From contig JAWZYU010000034.1 of the NCBI GenBank assembly GCA_038380435.1, positions 1,160,704 through 1,224,703 of the forward strand: a stretch of DNA of 64,000 nt. Reading direction: 5' to 3'. The translations under genes were made by a program, and so were the position numbers. The notes below the pieces were generated by a model. That model was not told where the DNA came from. It saw nothing but the letters and a program-made list of their open reading frames with translations, and searched no databases. This stretch comes from Ryuthela nishihirai (lineage: Eukaryota > Arthropoda > Arachnida > Araneae > Heptathelidae). Positions within the stretch are counted from its first letter, which is position 1, and each line of letters starts with the position of its first letter. Shown piece by piece: positions 1 through 11,425 of the stretch.

Positions 1-40
1 ACCTCAGAAGAGACAATCTTCATCCAAAAGATGTAAATGA

Positions 41-1400
41 AGCAGATTCTTAAATCTATTAAGCACAATCATGCAAAGAACTTTACCTCGAACAGAAAAT
101 ACACAAGAACCTTTTTAAAAATAGCGATAGTAACAGTTCTGGTAAAATCCTTCAGACCAACACTGTTATCATTAAAAACATTCAAAATTTCAGTCAGCCA
201 TTTGATAACACAATCGTCCCCAGTTCTAAGCATTACTGTACTAATTTCATTAACCCCTGGGATTTATGCAGTTTTAATTTAGAGACCATAAAGTACGTAA
301 CTTCAGAATGTGATATACGGCTCATTAAAGCCAGTAATGCATCTATCATCATTGCAAACAATGGGAATAGAACTAACCATATTGTTTAGAACATCACTGA
401 AATGCTCAGCCCACCTAGCCATGACAGAATCCTCCCCTTCTATAACCTTACCTTGTTTATCCTTCAATCCCATTATACCTGTTCGTTTTCTACCACACAA
501 AACATTAACTATCTGGTACAGCTCTCTGCTGTTGTGCTGTCTAACTGCTTCCTTGGCTTTGTCAGCCAAGCCATCAAGCCAAAGATTCTTATCAGCAGCT
601 AACTGATCCTTTATACGTTTATTAAGCTCTCTGTAATCCTTTCTATTAGGACTAGTAAGGTACTGATTAAGGATATTCCTGCAGTTCCTTCTTTCTGAAA
701 TATGCTGAAGTGCCTTATCACTCAAAAAATTCTGTCTTCTCTGCTACTTTTTACCTAAAAGAGTACTGTTAGTTTCAAGAAGGGCCTGTTTAAAACGGTT
801 TCATTCTTCCTCAACTTGAGCAGTAAGCAAATCATGACTGTCAGAGTGATTAATTACGGTAAGCTTTAGCTATAACTTGATCTTTCAGAGCTCCAGTGTT
901 AAACGTAACTTTTTTAAATTTGTCACAACACTTCTTAAATTTAAGTTGCAAGACCTTTTAACAAGGTAATGGTCAGATCCAATTTCAGCTCTCCTAAATG
1001 ACCTGGTGTTCCCAACAGAACCTATCCATTTACTGTTAATTAATGTACATTCAACATGTTCTTATGCAGACCATCTGGTGAAACCCACGTGTACTTGCAT
1101 ATGGCGTCGTTTGTAATAAGTTTAGTTATTTTGAAACCATTAAGTTTACTTACCTGTAGGAGACGTTGCCCATTGCCCCTGAAACGACCAATGTCAAAAG
1201 GACCTATCAGCTCTTTCCAAAGGTCAGAGTCAGTACCAACTTTAGCATTGACGTGACTTAACACAAGAGTAATATTTCCTTTCTTGATAAGAATTCAAAA
1301 TATCATGTAGTTAGCTGTCTGTAAAACTTATCTTTCTCTCTTCTCATCAGAGTCCTCTTTTGGGGCATAACAACAGATAACATTAAAGTTCTCAATTCGC
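41..1400 (-). mobile_element. LINE-A copy 1, broken, enters from outside the window
   Basis: This is a non-LTR retrotransposon fragment read on the minus strand. Positions 1040-1264 encode the C-terminal part of an apurinic-type endonuclease, including an NAKVGTDSDLW stretch and a YTWVSPDGLHKN stretch shared with the other LINE-A copies. Positions 303-725 encode the linker between endonuclease and reverse transcriptase, and bases 41-300 match the start of the RT region. Frameshifts and stops break it throughout. It aligns by eye with the copies at 5508-7990, 38190-39790 and 52171-54380. The 5' side loses similarity near 1400. Confidence 0.85.
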
Positions 1401-1815
1401 GTTTCAAATATGGTTTGAAATGTTTCATACTGTCGAAAGGTGCTACTTCTGATGCTTCGGATGTAAATCTCCCTTTGTCTTGCCCACTACGAAGTATCCT
1501 ACACACTATCATTGCCACCAAAGTTAATATCATCAACACAATAATTAATCAAAATATAATAAAAATAATACTCAATCCCTCTACTGAATGATCACGAGAG
1601 ACCTTCCTGAAAGTCCTTCTTCCATATGAATCCACCCCCCAAAATATCACACTGGGTTTCATAGACCTACAGGGCAAAGTGACTACACTTCCAATTGCTA
1701 AGTAACCCATTCTGGATTTTTAGTCAATTACACACTCACTCCCAAGCCTGGGGGGAGAGGCGGCGAATCCGCCTTTTAGAATGCTAATAATGGTGAGAGG
1801 CAAAAATTATTTAAC
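1401..1815. other. Unrecognised spacer
   Basis: I see no gene or known repeat here. A minus-strand open frame of 78 codons overlaps the start but has no recognisable motif. Confidence 0.5.
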
Positions 1816-1977
1816 TAACACTATCTAATCAAAAGTATCCGGATACCCCCTTCTGAGTAGTGGATTCGCCCATATATACCACAGCCATGGCCCAAACAGG
1901 TATAAAAGGACACTCGTAGCCTTGCAAACCTCACAGACAAGAATGAACAGGAGAATAGGCCGTACGGCAGGTTGTAT

Positions 1978-2356
1978 GGGTTGTTTTACCTCTGAGCGGC
2001 ACTTTTTTGCACACAATGGGCTAAATGGCCAGGTCACATGGACCCCGAAGGCTCAGAGAAAGTTGGGGGAGAGGACCCACTGGAATAGCTGTTGGGAGAC
2101 AGATGGTAGCCTCCCGTCAAGGCCATCCAGCGTGTTCTATAACGTGCACAGGCTATGGCTCTCCCGCACACGGGTCCATGGCTTAATGTTCCATCCGACG
2201 GATGGTGGCCTTTCCAAGCCCATCAGTGTCCCCTACTGACCATGTGCAGGGCGGGGAATTTTGCGGAGATAAATCTCAACGCTGACCCAGCTGGGACTCG
2301 AACCTGGGAACTACAGATTACGAGCCTGACGCGCTACCGACTGAGCCACCCCCGCC
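1978..2356 (-). mobile_element. SINE-1 copy, full length
   Basis: The tRNA-like head is at the right end: on the minus strand a box A (GTGGCTCAGTCGGTAGCGC type) and box B (GGTTCGAGTCC) are readable. The body follows the shared core and the tail ends in GGTAAAACAACCC. The copy lies inside the Tc1-like element. Flanks GTACGGCAG and GGACGGCAG suggest an imperfect target duplication. Confidence 0.9.
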
Positions 2357-2844
2357 ACCCGGACGGCAGAGCTCAGTGACTTTCAACGTGGCATGGTCAT
2401 AGGATGATCAATCTCTATCCTATTCTACCTATCTATCTTAGCTACAAGCCAGTTCGGGACAGTTCGACCCTGCTGTAGCTGCCCCAATCAACTGCAAGTG
2501 ATGTTAATGTGAAGTGGGAACACCTAAGAGTAACAATAGCGCAATGGCGAACCCGGTAGGCCACGTAAAATGAGAGAGCAGGACCGCTGGGGGTTGAAGC
2601 GAGTGCTGAGACAAAATCGTCTGTCCTCGGTTGCAACACTCACAACCGAGTTCCAAAATGAATCTGGAAGCAATGCCAGCACCATAAGAGTTTGTCGCGA
2701 GCTGCAGGAAATGGGTTTCCATTGCTGAGCTGCTGCAGACAAGCCTAACACGAACAAGATCAATGTCAAGTGTTGAGTACTTGCGGCTGTTTTTTAGGGT
2801 TCAGGCTGGGACCTCTAGTTCCAGTGAACGGGACTCTGAAGGAA

Positions 2845-3171
2845 CGCCATGGCCTATAATGACATTCTTGACAATTCTGTGCTCCCAACTTATGGCAACA
2901 GTTCGGTGAAGACCCTTTCCTGTACCAACATGACAATGCCCCCGTCCAAAAAGCGAGGGCCATGCAGGAATGGTTTGATGAAATGGGTGTCGAAGAACTT
3001 TAATGGCCTGCACAGATCCCTGATCTCAACCCCATGGAACTCCTTTGGGATGAATTGGAACCCCGACTGCGAACCAGGCCGAACCGTCCAACATCAGTGA
3101 CCAGGCTCACTAATGCTCTTGTGGTAGAATGGCAGGCAATTCCCGCAGCAACGTACCAAAATCTAGTGTAA
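2845..3171 (+). pseudogene. Tc1-like transposase, C-terminal catalytic half (broken)
   Basis: Read with one frame change, the sequence encodes an HDNAPVQKARAMQEWF stretch, which in Tc1-family transposases contains the second catalytic Asp. It is followed by WPAQIPDLNPMELLWDELE, which carries the third acidic residue of the DDE triad. It ends at a TAA near 3171 after YQNLV. The break near 3000 and divergence upstream mean no complete transposase can be read. The family call rests on the catalytic motifs and the inverted repeats around it. Confidence 0.8.
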
Positions 3172-3612
3172 AGCCTTCCCCACAGAGTGGAGATTGTGAT
3201 ACTTGAATGGCCTGCACAGATCACTGATCTCAACCCCATGGAACACCTTTGGGATGAATTGGAACGCCGACTGCGAACCAGGCCGAACCGTCCAACATCA
3301 GTGACCGGGCTCACTAATGCTCTTGTGGTAGAATGGCAGGCAATTCCCGCAGCAAAGTACCAAAATCTAGCGTAAAGCCTTCCCCACAGAGTGGAGATTG
3401 TGATACTTGAATGGCCTGCACAGATCCCTGATCTCAACCCCATGGAACACCTTTGGGATGAATTGGAACGCCGACTGCAAACCAGGCCGAACCGTCCAAC
3501 ATCAGTGACCAGGCTCACTAATGCTCTTGTGGTAGAATGGCAGGCAATTCCCGCATCAACGTACCAAAATCTAGTGTAAAGCCTTCCCCACAGAGTGGAG
3601 ATTGTGATACGT
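2999..3612. repeat. 204-bp tandem triplication of transposase coding
   Basis: The phrase GAGTGGAGATTGTGATAC recurs at 3185, 3389 and 3593, exactly 204 bp apart. Units 2 and 3 each restate the LEWPAQ...DLNPMEHLWDELE coding segment with only a few substitutions. 204 is 68 codons, so the frame is kept across units and interrupted only by the native stop in each one. Confidence 0.95.
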
Positions 3613-3711
3613 AGCAGCAAAGGGTGGACCAACGCGATATTAATTCCTTTCCTATTACCGGGAGATTGTGGATGAGCCAGTGTCCGTATACTTTTGATCA
3701 CATAGTGTATT

Positions 3712-4073
3712 TGTATCTCATGCATTTCTTTAAAAAAATTTTCAAGCCCTGTAAAACGGATGGGAGAAATCTTACACTGAATTCGAAATCCAGTCTCTTA
3801 GTCGCATCTTTTGCATTTTTTCTGCTGGACTGTTTCTCCCCCTCCTCCTTCGCTCGATGTTTCCCTACATCTCGGCCTGTTCGTTCTGGTATGGCAACGT
3901 CCACTGGGAGAATGGAATGCACTCGAAAAGATCACGCAAGTCTGGTAATTCACTAAATAAAAAATTACATTTATTCTGCTAATTTTTCAGATGCCATCCC
4001 GCAGACAATTGTAGGCGCATAAATCAAAAATCGCACAATATGGCACTGACAAACGATTCCAATTCTTTATGGT
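3712..4073. other. Unrecognised spacer
   Basis: I see no recognisable gene or repeat. There is a pyrimidine-rich run near 3830-3870. Confidence 0.5.
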
Positions 4074-4450
4074 GGGGTGGGGGTGGCTCAGTCGGTAGCG
4101 CGCCAGGCTCGTAATCTGTAGTTCCCAGGTTCGAGTCCCAGCTGGGTCAGCGTTGAGATTTATCTCCACAAATTCTCCGCCCTGCCCATGGTCAGTAGGG
4201 GACACCGATGGGCTTGGAAAGGCCGCCGTCCGTCGGATGGGACGTTAAGCGGTGGCCCCATGTGCGGGAGAGCCATACCCTGTGCACGTTAAAGAACACG
4301 CTGGATGGCCTTGACGGGAGGCTACCATCTGTCTCCCAACAGCTGTTCCAGTGGGTCCCCTCCCCCAACCTTCTCTGAGCCTTCGGGGTCCATGTGACCT
4401 GGCCATGGTGTGCAAAATAGTGCCGCTCAGAGGTAAAACAACCCAACCCA
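4074..4450 (+). mobile_element. SINE-1 copy, full length
   Basis: The tRNA-like head starts at about 4074 with box A (TGGCTCAGTCGGTAGCGC) and box B (GGTTCGAGTCC near 4128). The conserved core (CCGTCGGATGGGACGTTAAG) and the tail (GTAAAACAACCCAACCC) follow. I could not see a clean target duplication. Confidence 0.9.
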
Positions 4451-4954
4451 ACCCTTTCGAGAAAGTGCTGAGTCATCGGTAATGATGACACGATCATCGG
4501 AGTTGCCAATTCGTCACACAGAACTACTCTCAGTGAAAAGATCAAATAACTGGGATTTTTGTGCCCTAAAAGATTTCTATAATTCTCGTCGGTGCTTGCC
4601 AACAAGAGACAATCACATAGCTGCATTCGAAATTTTGTTTCTTTCAAAAGTTTCATTCATTCTGAGGTATTCGATACAAAGAAAAATGTTTTTCTTAAAA
4701 ATCGGGTAACTCGAAAAGGTCAAGTTAACATTGGAATTTTTAACGACTAAGTGGAAGAAGATTCTAAATTCTTTTGACTAACAGGTTCCACTCGGCAATA
4801 GATTGAATTTTAATAAGGAATTGTGCCCAGAGTCAATCGTTTTCAAGGGGGAGTTCCGAGCTTTGTTTTTTATTATATAAAAAAAAATGATTATCACTAC
4901 CATGAAATCGAAGAGTTAATATCCGAGTTCCGAACTCTTGTGAGTACAAGTGTG
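4451..4954. other. Unrecognised AT-rich spacer
   Basis: No gene or repeat family could be assigned. Confidence 0.5.
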
Positions 4955-5195
4955 GTTGGGAGAGGGGACCCACTGGACAGCTGTTGGGAGAAGGGTGTCA
5001 GCCTACCGTCAAGGCCATCCAGCGTGTTCTTTAACGTGCGTGGTGTGTGGCTCTCCCAGACACGGGCCACGGCTTAAGGTCCCATCAGACAGACGGCGGC
5101 CTTTTCAAATCCTACAGTGACCTCTATTCACTGTGGGCAGGGCGGGGAGTTGGCAGAAAAAAATCTCTACACTTGCACAACTGGAACCCGAACAT
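4955..5195 (-). mobile_element. SINE-1 copy, diverged and truncated at both ends
   Basis: The body from GGGAGAGGGGACCCACTGG to a degenerate box B (ACTGGAACCCGAAC on +) is present, but the tail and most of the tRNA head are lost. It is more diverged than most copies, so probably older. Confidence 0.8.
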
Positions 5196-5507
5196 GTATT
5201 TTAATAAGGAGGGGGGAGGGGGTTAGTACGGAGACTAGTATGCAACATCTGTCCTGGGAGAAATTTTCGTCTTAGGGTTAAGAGGAAGGCCAGCAGGCAT
5301 TCCCGGTCTTTAACTTTTTCAGTGATGATGTAATTATGAGTCTCAAACTGAGGAAGTTCTAACAAAACAATGCTGACGTCATCACGAAGTTCAATGGTCA
5401 TCGAATGCAAGCGATTCTGATTACTTAATACTATTTATTAAGGAGTATGTTTAAAAATTAAAGAATCGGGGAAACTTTAAGAAATATTTAAAAAACCATT
5501 TATGGTA
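5196..5507. other. Unrecognised spacer
   Basis: No feature recognised apart from a short purine-rich run near 5208-5222. Confidence 0.5.
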
Positions 5508-7990
5508 ATCATCATCATCATCATCCTCAAGCAGCCATGGGCTACAGAGGTCCAACCAGACCGTGCAATTTAGTTCTCCAAGCAAGTCTATCCTGAGCTA
5601 CATCTACTGCATCTGGCCACTGCACACTAATTCTAACAAGGTCCTGTTTGACATTGTCTGCCCACCGCATCCTAGGTCTCCCCTTCTTTCTGAGGCCTTT
5701 AGGAACACTGTTCATAACCCTATTCGCCAATCTATAATTATTCATACGGGCAACATGACCAAACCAACGGAGTCTCTCTCTGCACAATATGCTGCTTAAA
5801 GGAGGTTGTAAACTCCTTTTCCTAATCTCATCATTAGTTACAAAGTTGAACCACCTAATGCCCAAGATACTGCGTAAGCATCTGGAATCAAAAGCATCTA
5901 GTTTCCTGTTATCTTGTTTACAAAGTGTCCAAGTTTCACTACCATAACTATCCCTAGAAAGAACCAAACTATTATACAGTCTAATTTTAGTCTTTAGGTG
6001 TATACGCCTATTTCTCCACACTCTCCATAGGTTCTTAAAAGTCCCAGCAGCAATCCCTATTCGTCTGTTAATCTCATGCCGCACATCACCATTATCTGTT
6101 ACATAGCTCCCAAGATAATTAAATTGTGACACCTGCTCAAGACTGCAACCATTCAGATTAACTGAATCACAGCCTGCCTGACCAATTTTCATCACTTTAG
6201 TTTTCTCTCTGTTTATAACCAAACCTACTCTACTACCAGTCTCATCAACAGCTCGAATGAAAGAGTTCATCTCACCAATATCATTTGCCAAAAGTGCTAA
6301 ATCATCAGCATAATCTAAATCAGGGACTTTCGTATCTCCAGCCCATTTAAGGCCAAAATCTTTCCCTTGAAGTGAATTTCGCATAACATAATCAATAACC
6401 AAGCTAAAGAGAAAAGGAGACAAAATGCACCCTTGTCTTACACCAGAAGTAATGCTAAACCAATTGCTACAAGCCTTACCAACTCTCACACACGACTCAG
6501 TGTTATTATAGAGAGCTTTCATAATGTTAACTAACTTGTCTGGTATACCATATGATTTCACAATCAACCACAAATTATGACGATCAACAGAGTCGAAAGC
6601 CTTTTTGAAATCAACAAAGCTAGCAACAAAAGGTTTCTGAAACTCTAAAACATTTCTCAAGAATCTGCCTAAGTGAAAATATCTGATCCACACATCCCCT
6701 ACCACTTCTGAATCCACATTGCTCATCACGCAATTGACTGTCAACCAGATTCTTAATTCTATTAAGCACAATCATGGAAAGAACTTTACCTGGAACAGAA
6801 AGTAGGCTGATACCCCTATAGTTATCACAATAACTGCGATCACCTTTTTTGAAAATAGGGATAACAATAGCTCTGGTAAAATCCTTAGGAACCATGCCTT
6901 TATCATAAAAGATATTCAGAATTTCAGTCATCCAAGTGGTAACCGAAACATTCCCAGCTCTAAGCATTTCCGTAGTAATTTCATCTACCCCTGGGGATTT
7001 ATGAAGTTTAAGTTTAGAAACAGCCAAAATAACTTCAGATTGTGTTATAGGGCCAACATTAAAGCCACCAATGCATCTATCATCATTGCAAACAATGGGA
7101 GTAGAACTAACTACATTGTTTAGAACATCACTGAAATGCTCAGCCCATCTAGCCATGACAGAATCCTTCCCCTTCTATAGCCTTACCTTGTTTATCCTTC
7201 AATCCTTGTATGCCTGTCCGTTTTCTACCACACAAAACATTAATTATCTGGTACAGATCTCTGCTGTTGTGCTGTCTAATTGCTTCCTCGGCTTTGTCAG
7301 CCAAACCATCAAGCGAAAGATTCTTATCAGCAGCTAACTGATCCTTTACAAGTTTATTAAGGTCTCTGTAATGCTTTCTATTAGGACTAGTAGGGTATTG
7401 ATTAAGGGCATTCCTGCAGTTCTTTCTTTCCGAAATAAGCTCAAGTGCCTTATCACTCAGATAATTTTGCCTCTTCTGCTCCTTTTTTCCTAAAAGAGTA
7501 CTGTTAGTATCCAAAAAAAGCCTGTTTAAAATGATCCCATTCTTCCTCAACTTCAGTAGTAAGCAAACCATGACTGTCATAATGACTAAGTAACCTATCA
7601 TGGTAAGCTTTGGCTATAACTGGATCTTTCAGAGCTTCAGTATTAAAAGTAAATTTTTTAACTTTACTTACAAAACTTTTTAAGTTTAAGTTGCAAGACA
7701 CTTCTAAAAAGGTAATGGTCAGATCCAATTTCAGCTCCCTTATATGACCTGGTATTCTTAACAGAACTAGTCCATTTGCTGTTAATTAATATGTAATGAA
7801 TTATATTCTTATGCAGCCCATCAGGTGAAACCCATGTATACTTATGTATATCACGGTGTTTGTAATAAGTGTTAGTTATTCTGAATCCATTGAGTTTACT
7901 TACCTGTAGGAGACGTTGCCCATTGCCATTGCAGCTACCAATACCAAAAGGGCCTATTACTCCTCCCCAAAGGTCAGAGTCAGTACCAAC
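5508..7990 (-). pseudogene. LINE-A copy 2: endonuclease C-terminus, linker and reverse transcriptase (best-preserved copy)
   Basis: The minus strand encodes a non-LTR reverse transcriptase. Reading from 7990 down there is the endonuclease tail, a linker (7149-7728), the start of RT with NYRGISLLSVPGKVL and QCGFRSGRG (6620-7156), and a 409-codon open frame (5542-6771). That frame holds FVDFKKAFDSVDRHN, SGVRQGCILSPFLFS, the YADD catalytic box (codons over 6301-6315), and a C-terminal ERLRWFGHVARM region. The 3' end is a (CAT)n run on + at 5508-5527, that is (ATG)n on the element strand. This is the kind of short-repeat tail seen in RTE-like LINEs. A frameshift near 6700 splits RT, and the endonuclease is interrupted at 7990 by Tc1-like sequence. 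Confidence 0.9.
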
Positions 7991-9150
7991 AAGGAGAATA
8001 TCAAAGGTGGAAAACCATCTACGATGATATCAGCCGCCCCTTTGAGTAGCATAATGTGTAGAGACAACTTTGTTAGAGCTGTCGAGCGAGCGTATAGCCA
8101 TGAGAGTACCTGAATGTTTTGCTCGTGTAGGTACTGAAGACTAATGCGGGCTGTGTGGGGATGGACGTTATCTTGCTGGGTTGTGGGTTGTTTTTTCTCT
8201 GAGCGGCACTTTTTTGCACACCATGGGCTAAAGGGCCAGGTCACATGGACCCCAAAGGCTCAGAGAAGGTTGGGGGAGGGGACCCACTGGAACAGCTGTT
8301 GGGAGACAGGTGGTAGCCTCCCGTCAAGGCCATCCAGCGTGTTCTTTAACGTGCACAGGGTATGGCTCTCCCGCACACGGGGCCACGGCTTAACGTCCCA
8401 TCCGACGGACAGCGGCCTTTTCGCCAGGTGCTGGAGCTGTGTGATGATGTTGCACGCACTGGACACCGTTCCTTTCCCCTGGATGACGGTGAACACGTTG
8501 TCTACCATTGTGCTCACCAAGACAAAACTAGCTTCGTCACTAAACACCACGGTAGTGCACTCTGTTCATCCAGTTGTGTCTGAGGCAACACCACTGCTTG
8601 CATGAGGGTTTGCATGTGGCTGAGGGCTTGCATATGGCTGAGGGCTTGCACGTGGGCAGATGTGAGGGACAAACACAGTGCCGGGATGATAGGCTCGCAA
8701 TGAAAACCATAAAAGCCTGTTGTTTGCCGTCCGCCTGGTAGATATTCGATGTTATTATCTGTTGCCAGTCCCTTTGCAGTTGTGTTGTAGTCGCGAATCT
8801 TTCACGCAATGCCATGCGTTGCAAATGGTGGTCATCCGTCGTCTTCCAGATATTTGTCGGCATGTGCTGGATCCTCCTTGAACCCACTGGCGCCATATGT
8901 GTACGAAGGTGCTGGGATTTCGGCCAACAAGGTAGGCCACATTTCTGTGCGACAAGCCAGCTTCTCTAAGGCCGATGATTCTTCCATGCTCAAAGTCTGT
9001 TAACTGTTGGAACGGCTGTCGACGTCTGCGTAAGGGCATCTTTAGCGGTTTAGAATAATTTTCACAACGTTTTGTCAATCAGGGAGCTTTGGTTGCCTTT
9101 GTGTTTGACTGCTCCGCACCTGTGACGTCAGTTCGCGCCTGCCCAATCGT
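7991..9150 (-). pseudogene. Tc1-like transposase, broken, lying within LINE-A copy 2
   Basis: On the minus strand, 8755-9078 encodes a helix-turn-helix N-terminus (FEHGRIIGLREAGLSHRNVA, then WRQWVQ). Near 8480-8550 a VFSDEASF stretch carries a catalytic Asp, and near 8110-8240 QDNVHPHTARISLQYL carries the next. These are Tc1-family landmarks in the right order. A partial SINE-1 at 8184-8421 separates the last two. LINE-A sequence resumes at 9155. I could not identify its inverted repeats. Confidence 0.75.
8184..8421 (-). mobile_element. SINE-1 copy lacking the tRNA head
   Basis: The tail and core run from GGGTTGTTTTTTCTCTGAGC to ACGGACAGCGGCCTTTT. The sequence then returns directly to transposase coding, so the promoter half is missing. 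It sits between two catalytic motifs of the Tc1-like transposase. Confidence 0.85.
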
Positions 9151-9154
9151 TTCG

Positions 9155-9310
9155 TATCCTAGAAAACATAACTAGCGTATTTGCTGAGAAGCAAACCTAC
9201 ACCTTGGAGATGCTTTCCATCCTCCCTGCCTGAAAAGAGAAACTGAAGGTTATTTTTAAGTATCTCTCTAGAATATCAAGACTACAATGCAATCTCTATG
9301 TCATCGTTAC
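9155..9310 (-). mobile_element. LINE-A copy 2, detached 5' endonuclease piece
   Basis: The segment TGCTGAGAAGCAAACCTACA and the following 100 bp match the 5' endonuclease region of LINE-A copy 7 (near 59745-59830). Relative to that copy, roughly 300 bp of endonuclease coding are missing between here and 7990, where Tc1-like sequence now lies. Confidence 0.7.
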
Positions 9311-9735
9311 GTGATTCGTGTCACGTGACACGAAGGTTGCCAGATCACTAATTTCTAAAAGAATCGTTGCCAGATATTTTTTATGAATTCTGTAATCAAC
9401 CGTAGTGTTCGGATACTTTTTTGAGCGACTGTAGGTGGTCATATTATTTTGATATTAGATCGTGTGGGCTCATTCACGGAAATATTGAGCATGTGCAGTT
9501 ACCGTTCATAGCAAACTGGAGCGTGTGCAGTGACTGCACACGCTCCAGTTTGCTGTGAACGGTAACTGGAGCGTGTACAGTTGCTGTACACGCTCCAGAT
9601 ATTTTTCCTGAATTCTGTAATCACGTGACACGGTTGCCAGATCACTAATTTCTGAAAAAATCGTTGCCAGATATTTTTTATGAATTCTGTAATCAACCAT
9701 AGCGTTCGGATACTTTTTTGAGCGACTGTACATTC
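9311..9735. repeat. Foldback (MITE-like) copies with two adjacent perfect-type hairpins
   Basis: Two half-copies of a palindromic element are present at 9316-9432 and about 9620-9731. Each runs from GGTTGCCAGATCACTAATTT to TTTTGAGCGACTGTA. Between them, 9497-9567 is a long inverted repeat (arms AGTTACCGTTCA...GGAGCGTGTGCAGT), and 9566-9598 is a second hairpin with arms CTGGAGCGTGTACAG and CTGTACACGCTCCAG. The complete form of the parent element is at 51151-51365. Confidence 0.85.
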
Positions 9736-10302
9736 CATATATAGTATTGGGGTCGTCCCGTGGCCCAGTATTTAGCGTGCTTGTCTACTGTTGAGGGGGA
9801 CCTCGGCTTTCCCCAGCGTTTTCCTATTATATTTGTCGTTTTCAAGACTAAATTGACGTCAGAGTCTTTCAGTTTCTCAGAACAACGAAAGAGAGTACAT
9901 TTCCAACTTCTTTTCATTTCAAACTTTTGCTTTATGGCGTTGTTGTGGTCACCACGCGCAAAGCGATCAGCGAGCCTGTGGCCTTGAATAATTAGTCCTT
10001 CGCCGAACCGACGCCGAGCGAGCAGCAGAATGACCTTCACTGTTCACCTCCATCGCCCAGACAGGAAGTTGTGTGCTCTGCAGGCGTCGCAGCTTCCGCC
10101 ACATTTCTTGTGGGTCGACTTCGCCAGCATTTCGGCTGTTCGAATCAAACGACTTCAAGAATTTCCAACCACAACAGATGAAATGAGTAGGATTTATGGC
10201 AAACGAAAAGGGAATAGCAACTGAGCAAATAATGCCACACAGAAGGGAACAGGCCATCTGCATACAGACATTGGCACATGCGCAGTTTGTTAAAATCACC
10301 GG
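9736..10302. other. Spacer with a possible SINE-2 head fragment
   Basis: Bases 9753-9800 resemble the tRNA-like head of SINE-2 (CGTCCCGTGGCCCAGTATTT, against CCGTCCCGTGGCCGAGTGGT). No gene is recognised in the rest. Confidence 0.4.
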
Positions 10303-10686
10303 GTTGGGTTGTTTTACCTCTGAGTGGCACTTTTTTTGCACACCATGGGCTAAATGGCGAGGTCATATGGACCCCGAAGGCTCAGAGAAGGTTGGGGTAG
10401 GGGACTCACTGGAACAGCTGTTGGGAGACAGATGGTAGCCTCCCGTCAAGGCCATCCAGCGTGTTCTTTAACGTGCACAGGGTATGGCTCTCCCGCACAC
10501 GGGACCACGGCTTAACGTCCCATCCGACGGACGGCGACCTTTCCAAGACCATCGTGTCCCCTACTGACCGTGGGCAGGGCGGGGAATTTTTCGGAGATAA
10601 ATCTCAACGCTGACCCAGTTGGGACTCGAACCTGGGAACTACAGATTACGAGCCTGGCGTGCTACCGACTGAGCCACCCCCGCCCC
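10303..10686 (-). mobile_element. SINE-1 copy, full length, with target-site duplication
   Basis: This is a complete copy with the tRNA-like head at the right end. It is flanked by a perfect 12-bp direct repeat, TAAAATCACCGG, at 10291-10302 and 10687-10698, the mark of LINE-driven retrotransposition. Confidence 0.95.
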
Positions 10687-10698
10687 TAAAATCACCGG

Positions 10699-11412
10699 AA
10701 GAAAACACCAAAATATTACGAAACAATTGCACAGTTCAATTGAAAAGTCATTTAATTATTTAATAATGAAAGTTATTACATCACACATGAATTCTTTAAT
10801 AAAAATTAATAAAATTATTGTTTTATGCACAAAAATATTATCACAAAGTGAAAAATGCTTTTGTTTTACGTTTAATAATATTAACATTTGGAATTTTCGT
10901 GACAAATGCAACTGAAAATTATTCAAGAGTTATTTTAATAATTTTGTTAATGCTAAGTATAGACAAAGAGTTACCCTAAAATAAGTTGTAAATTTTTTAA
11001 ATGAAGTGCAAGATCTCTTTGCAGGTAGCAACAGATACGACAAACAAGATTTGGAAAGAAGTGGCGCGAATCTCATCAGGTCCAAAGCAGTTTCAAAAGC
11101 TTTTGAGTTGCAGATTTTCTTGATTGTTAGCATGTATTCGGAGCCGCAGATAAGAGAGCCGAGCTAAGTTGTTCTTTCGCGAGCTTCGTCTCTAAAATTT
11201 GTTTCACATTTCACATTCGAAGTTCATGAGAACACAGATTAAGAAAGTGGAGATGCGCATCTTCCATATGGCCAATGGAAACAAAAAGTACTGGCAAAGC
11301 CACCTGTGGCTTGACTTGAAACTACTCCGCGGTTCTGGTTTTTGACTTCCCTCCCGCGGTAAGTTTGCTGTTATTTTTATCGTGCTCACATCCCATTTTA
11401 AGAGTTACATTT
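10699..11412. other. AT-rich spacer
   Basis: No gene, RNA or repeat family recognised. Short open frames here have no motif support. Confidence 0.5.
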
Positions 11413-11425
11413 CTTCCTATATTGG

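Larger units (their letters stand above)
1817..3711 (+). mobile_element. Tc1/mariner-like DNA transposon with terminal inverted repeats
   Basis: The left end near 1817-1846 carries ACTATCTAATCAAAAGTATC, and the reverse complement of the right end near 3672-3711 carries ACTATGTGATCAAAAGTATA. These are matching terminal inverted repeats of the Tc1 type. Transposase coding remains between them on the + strand from about 2845. The element contains a later SINE-1 insertion at 1978-2356 and a threefold expansion of its 3' transposase coding. It is defective: frameshifts separate the N-terminal half from the catalytic part. Confidence 0.8.
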
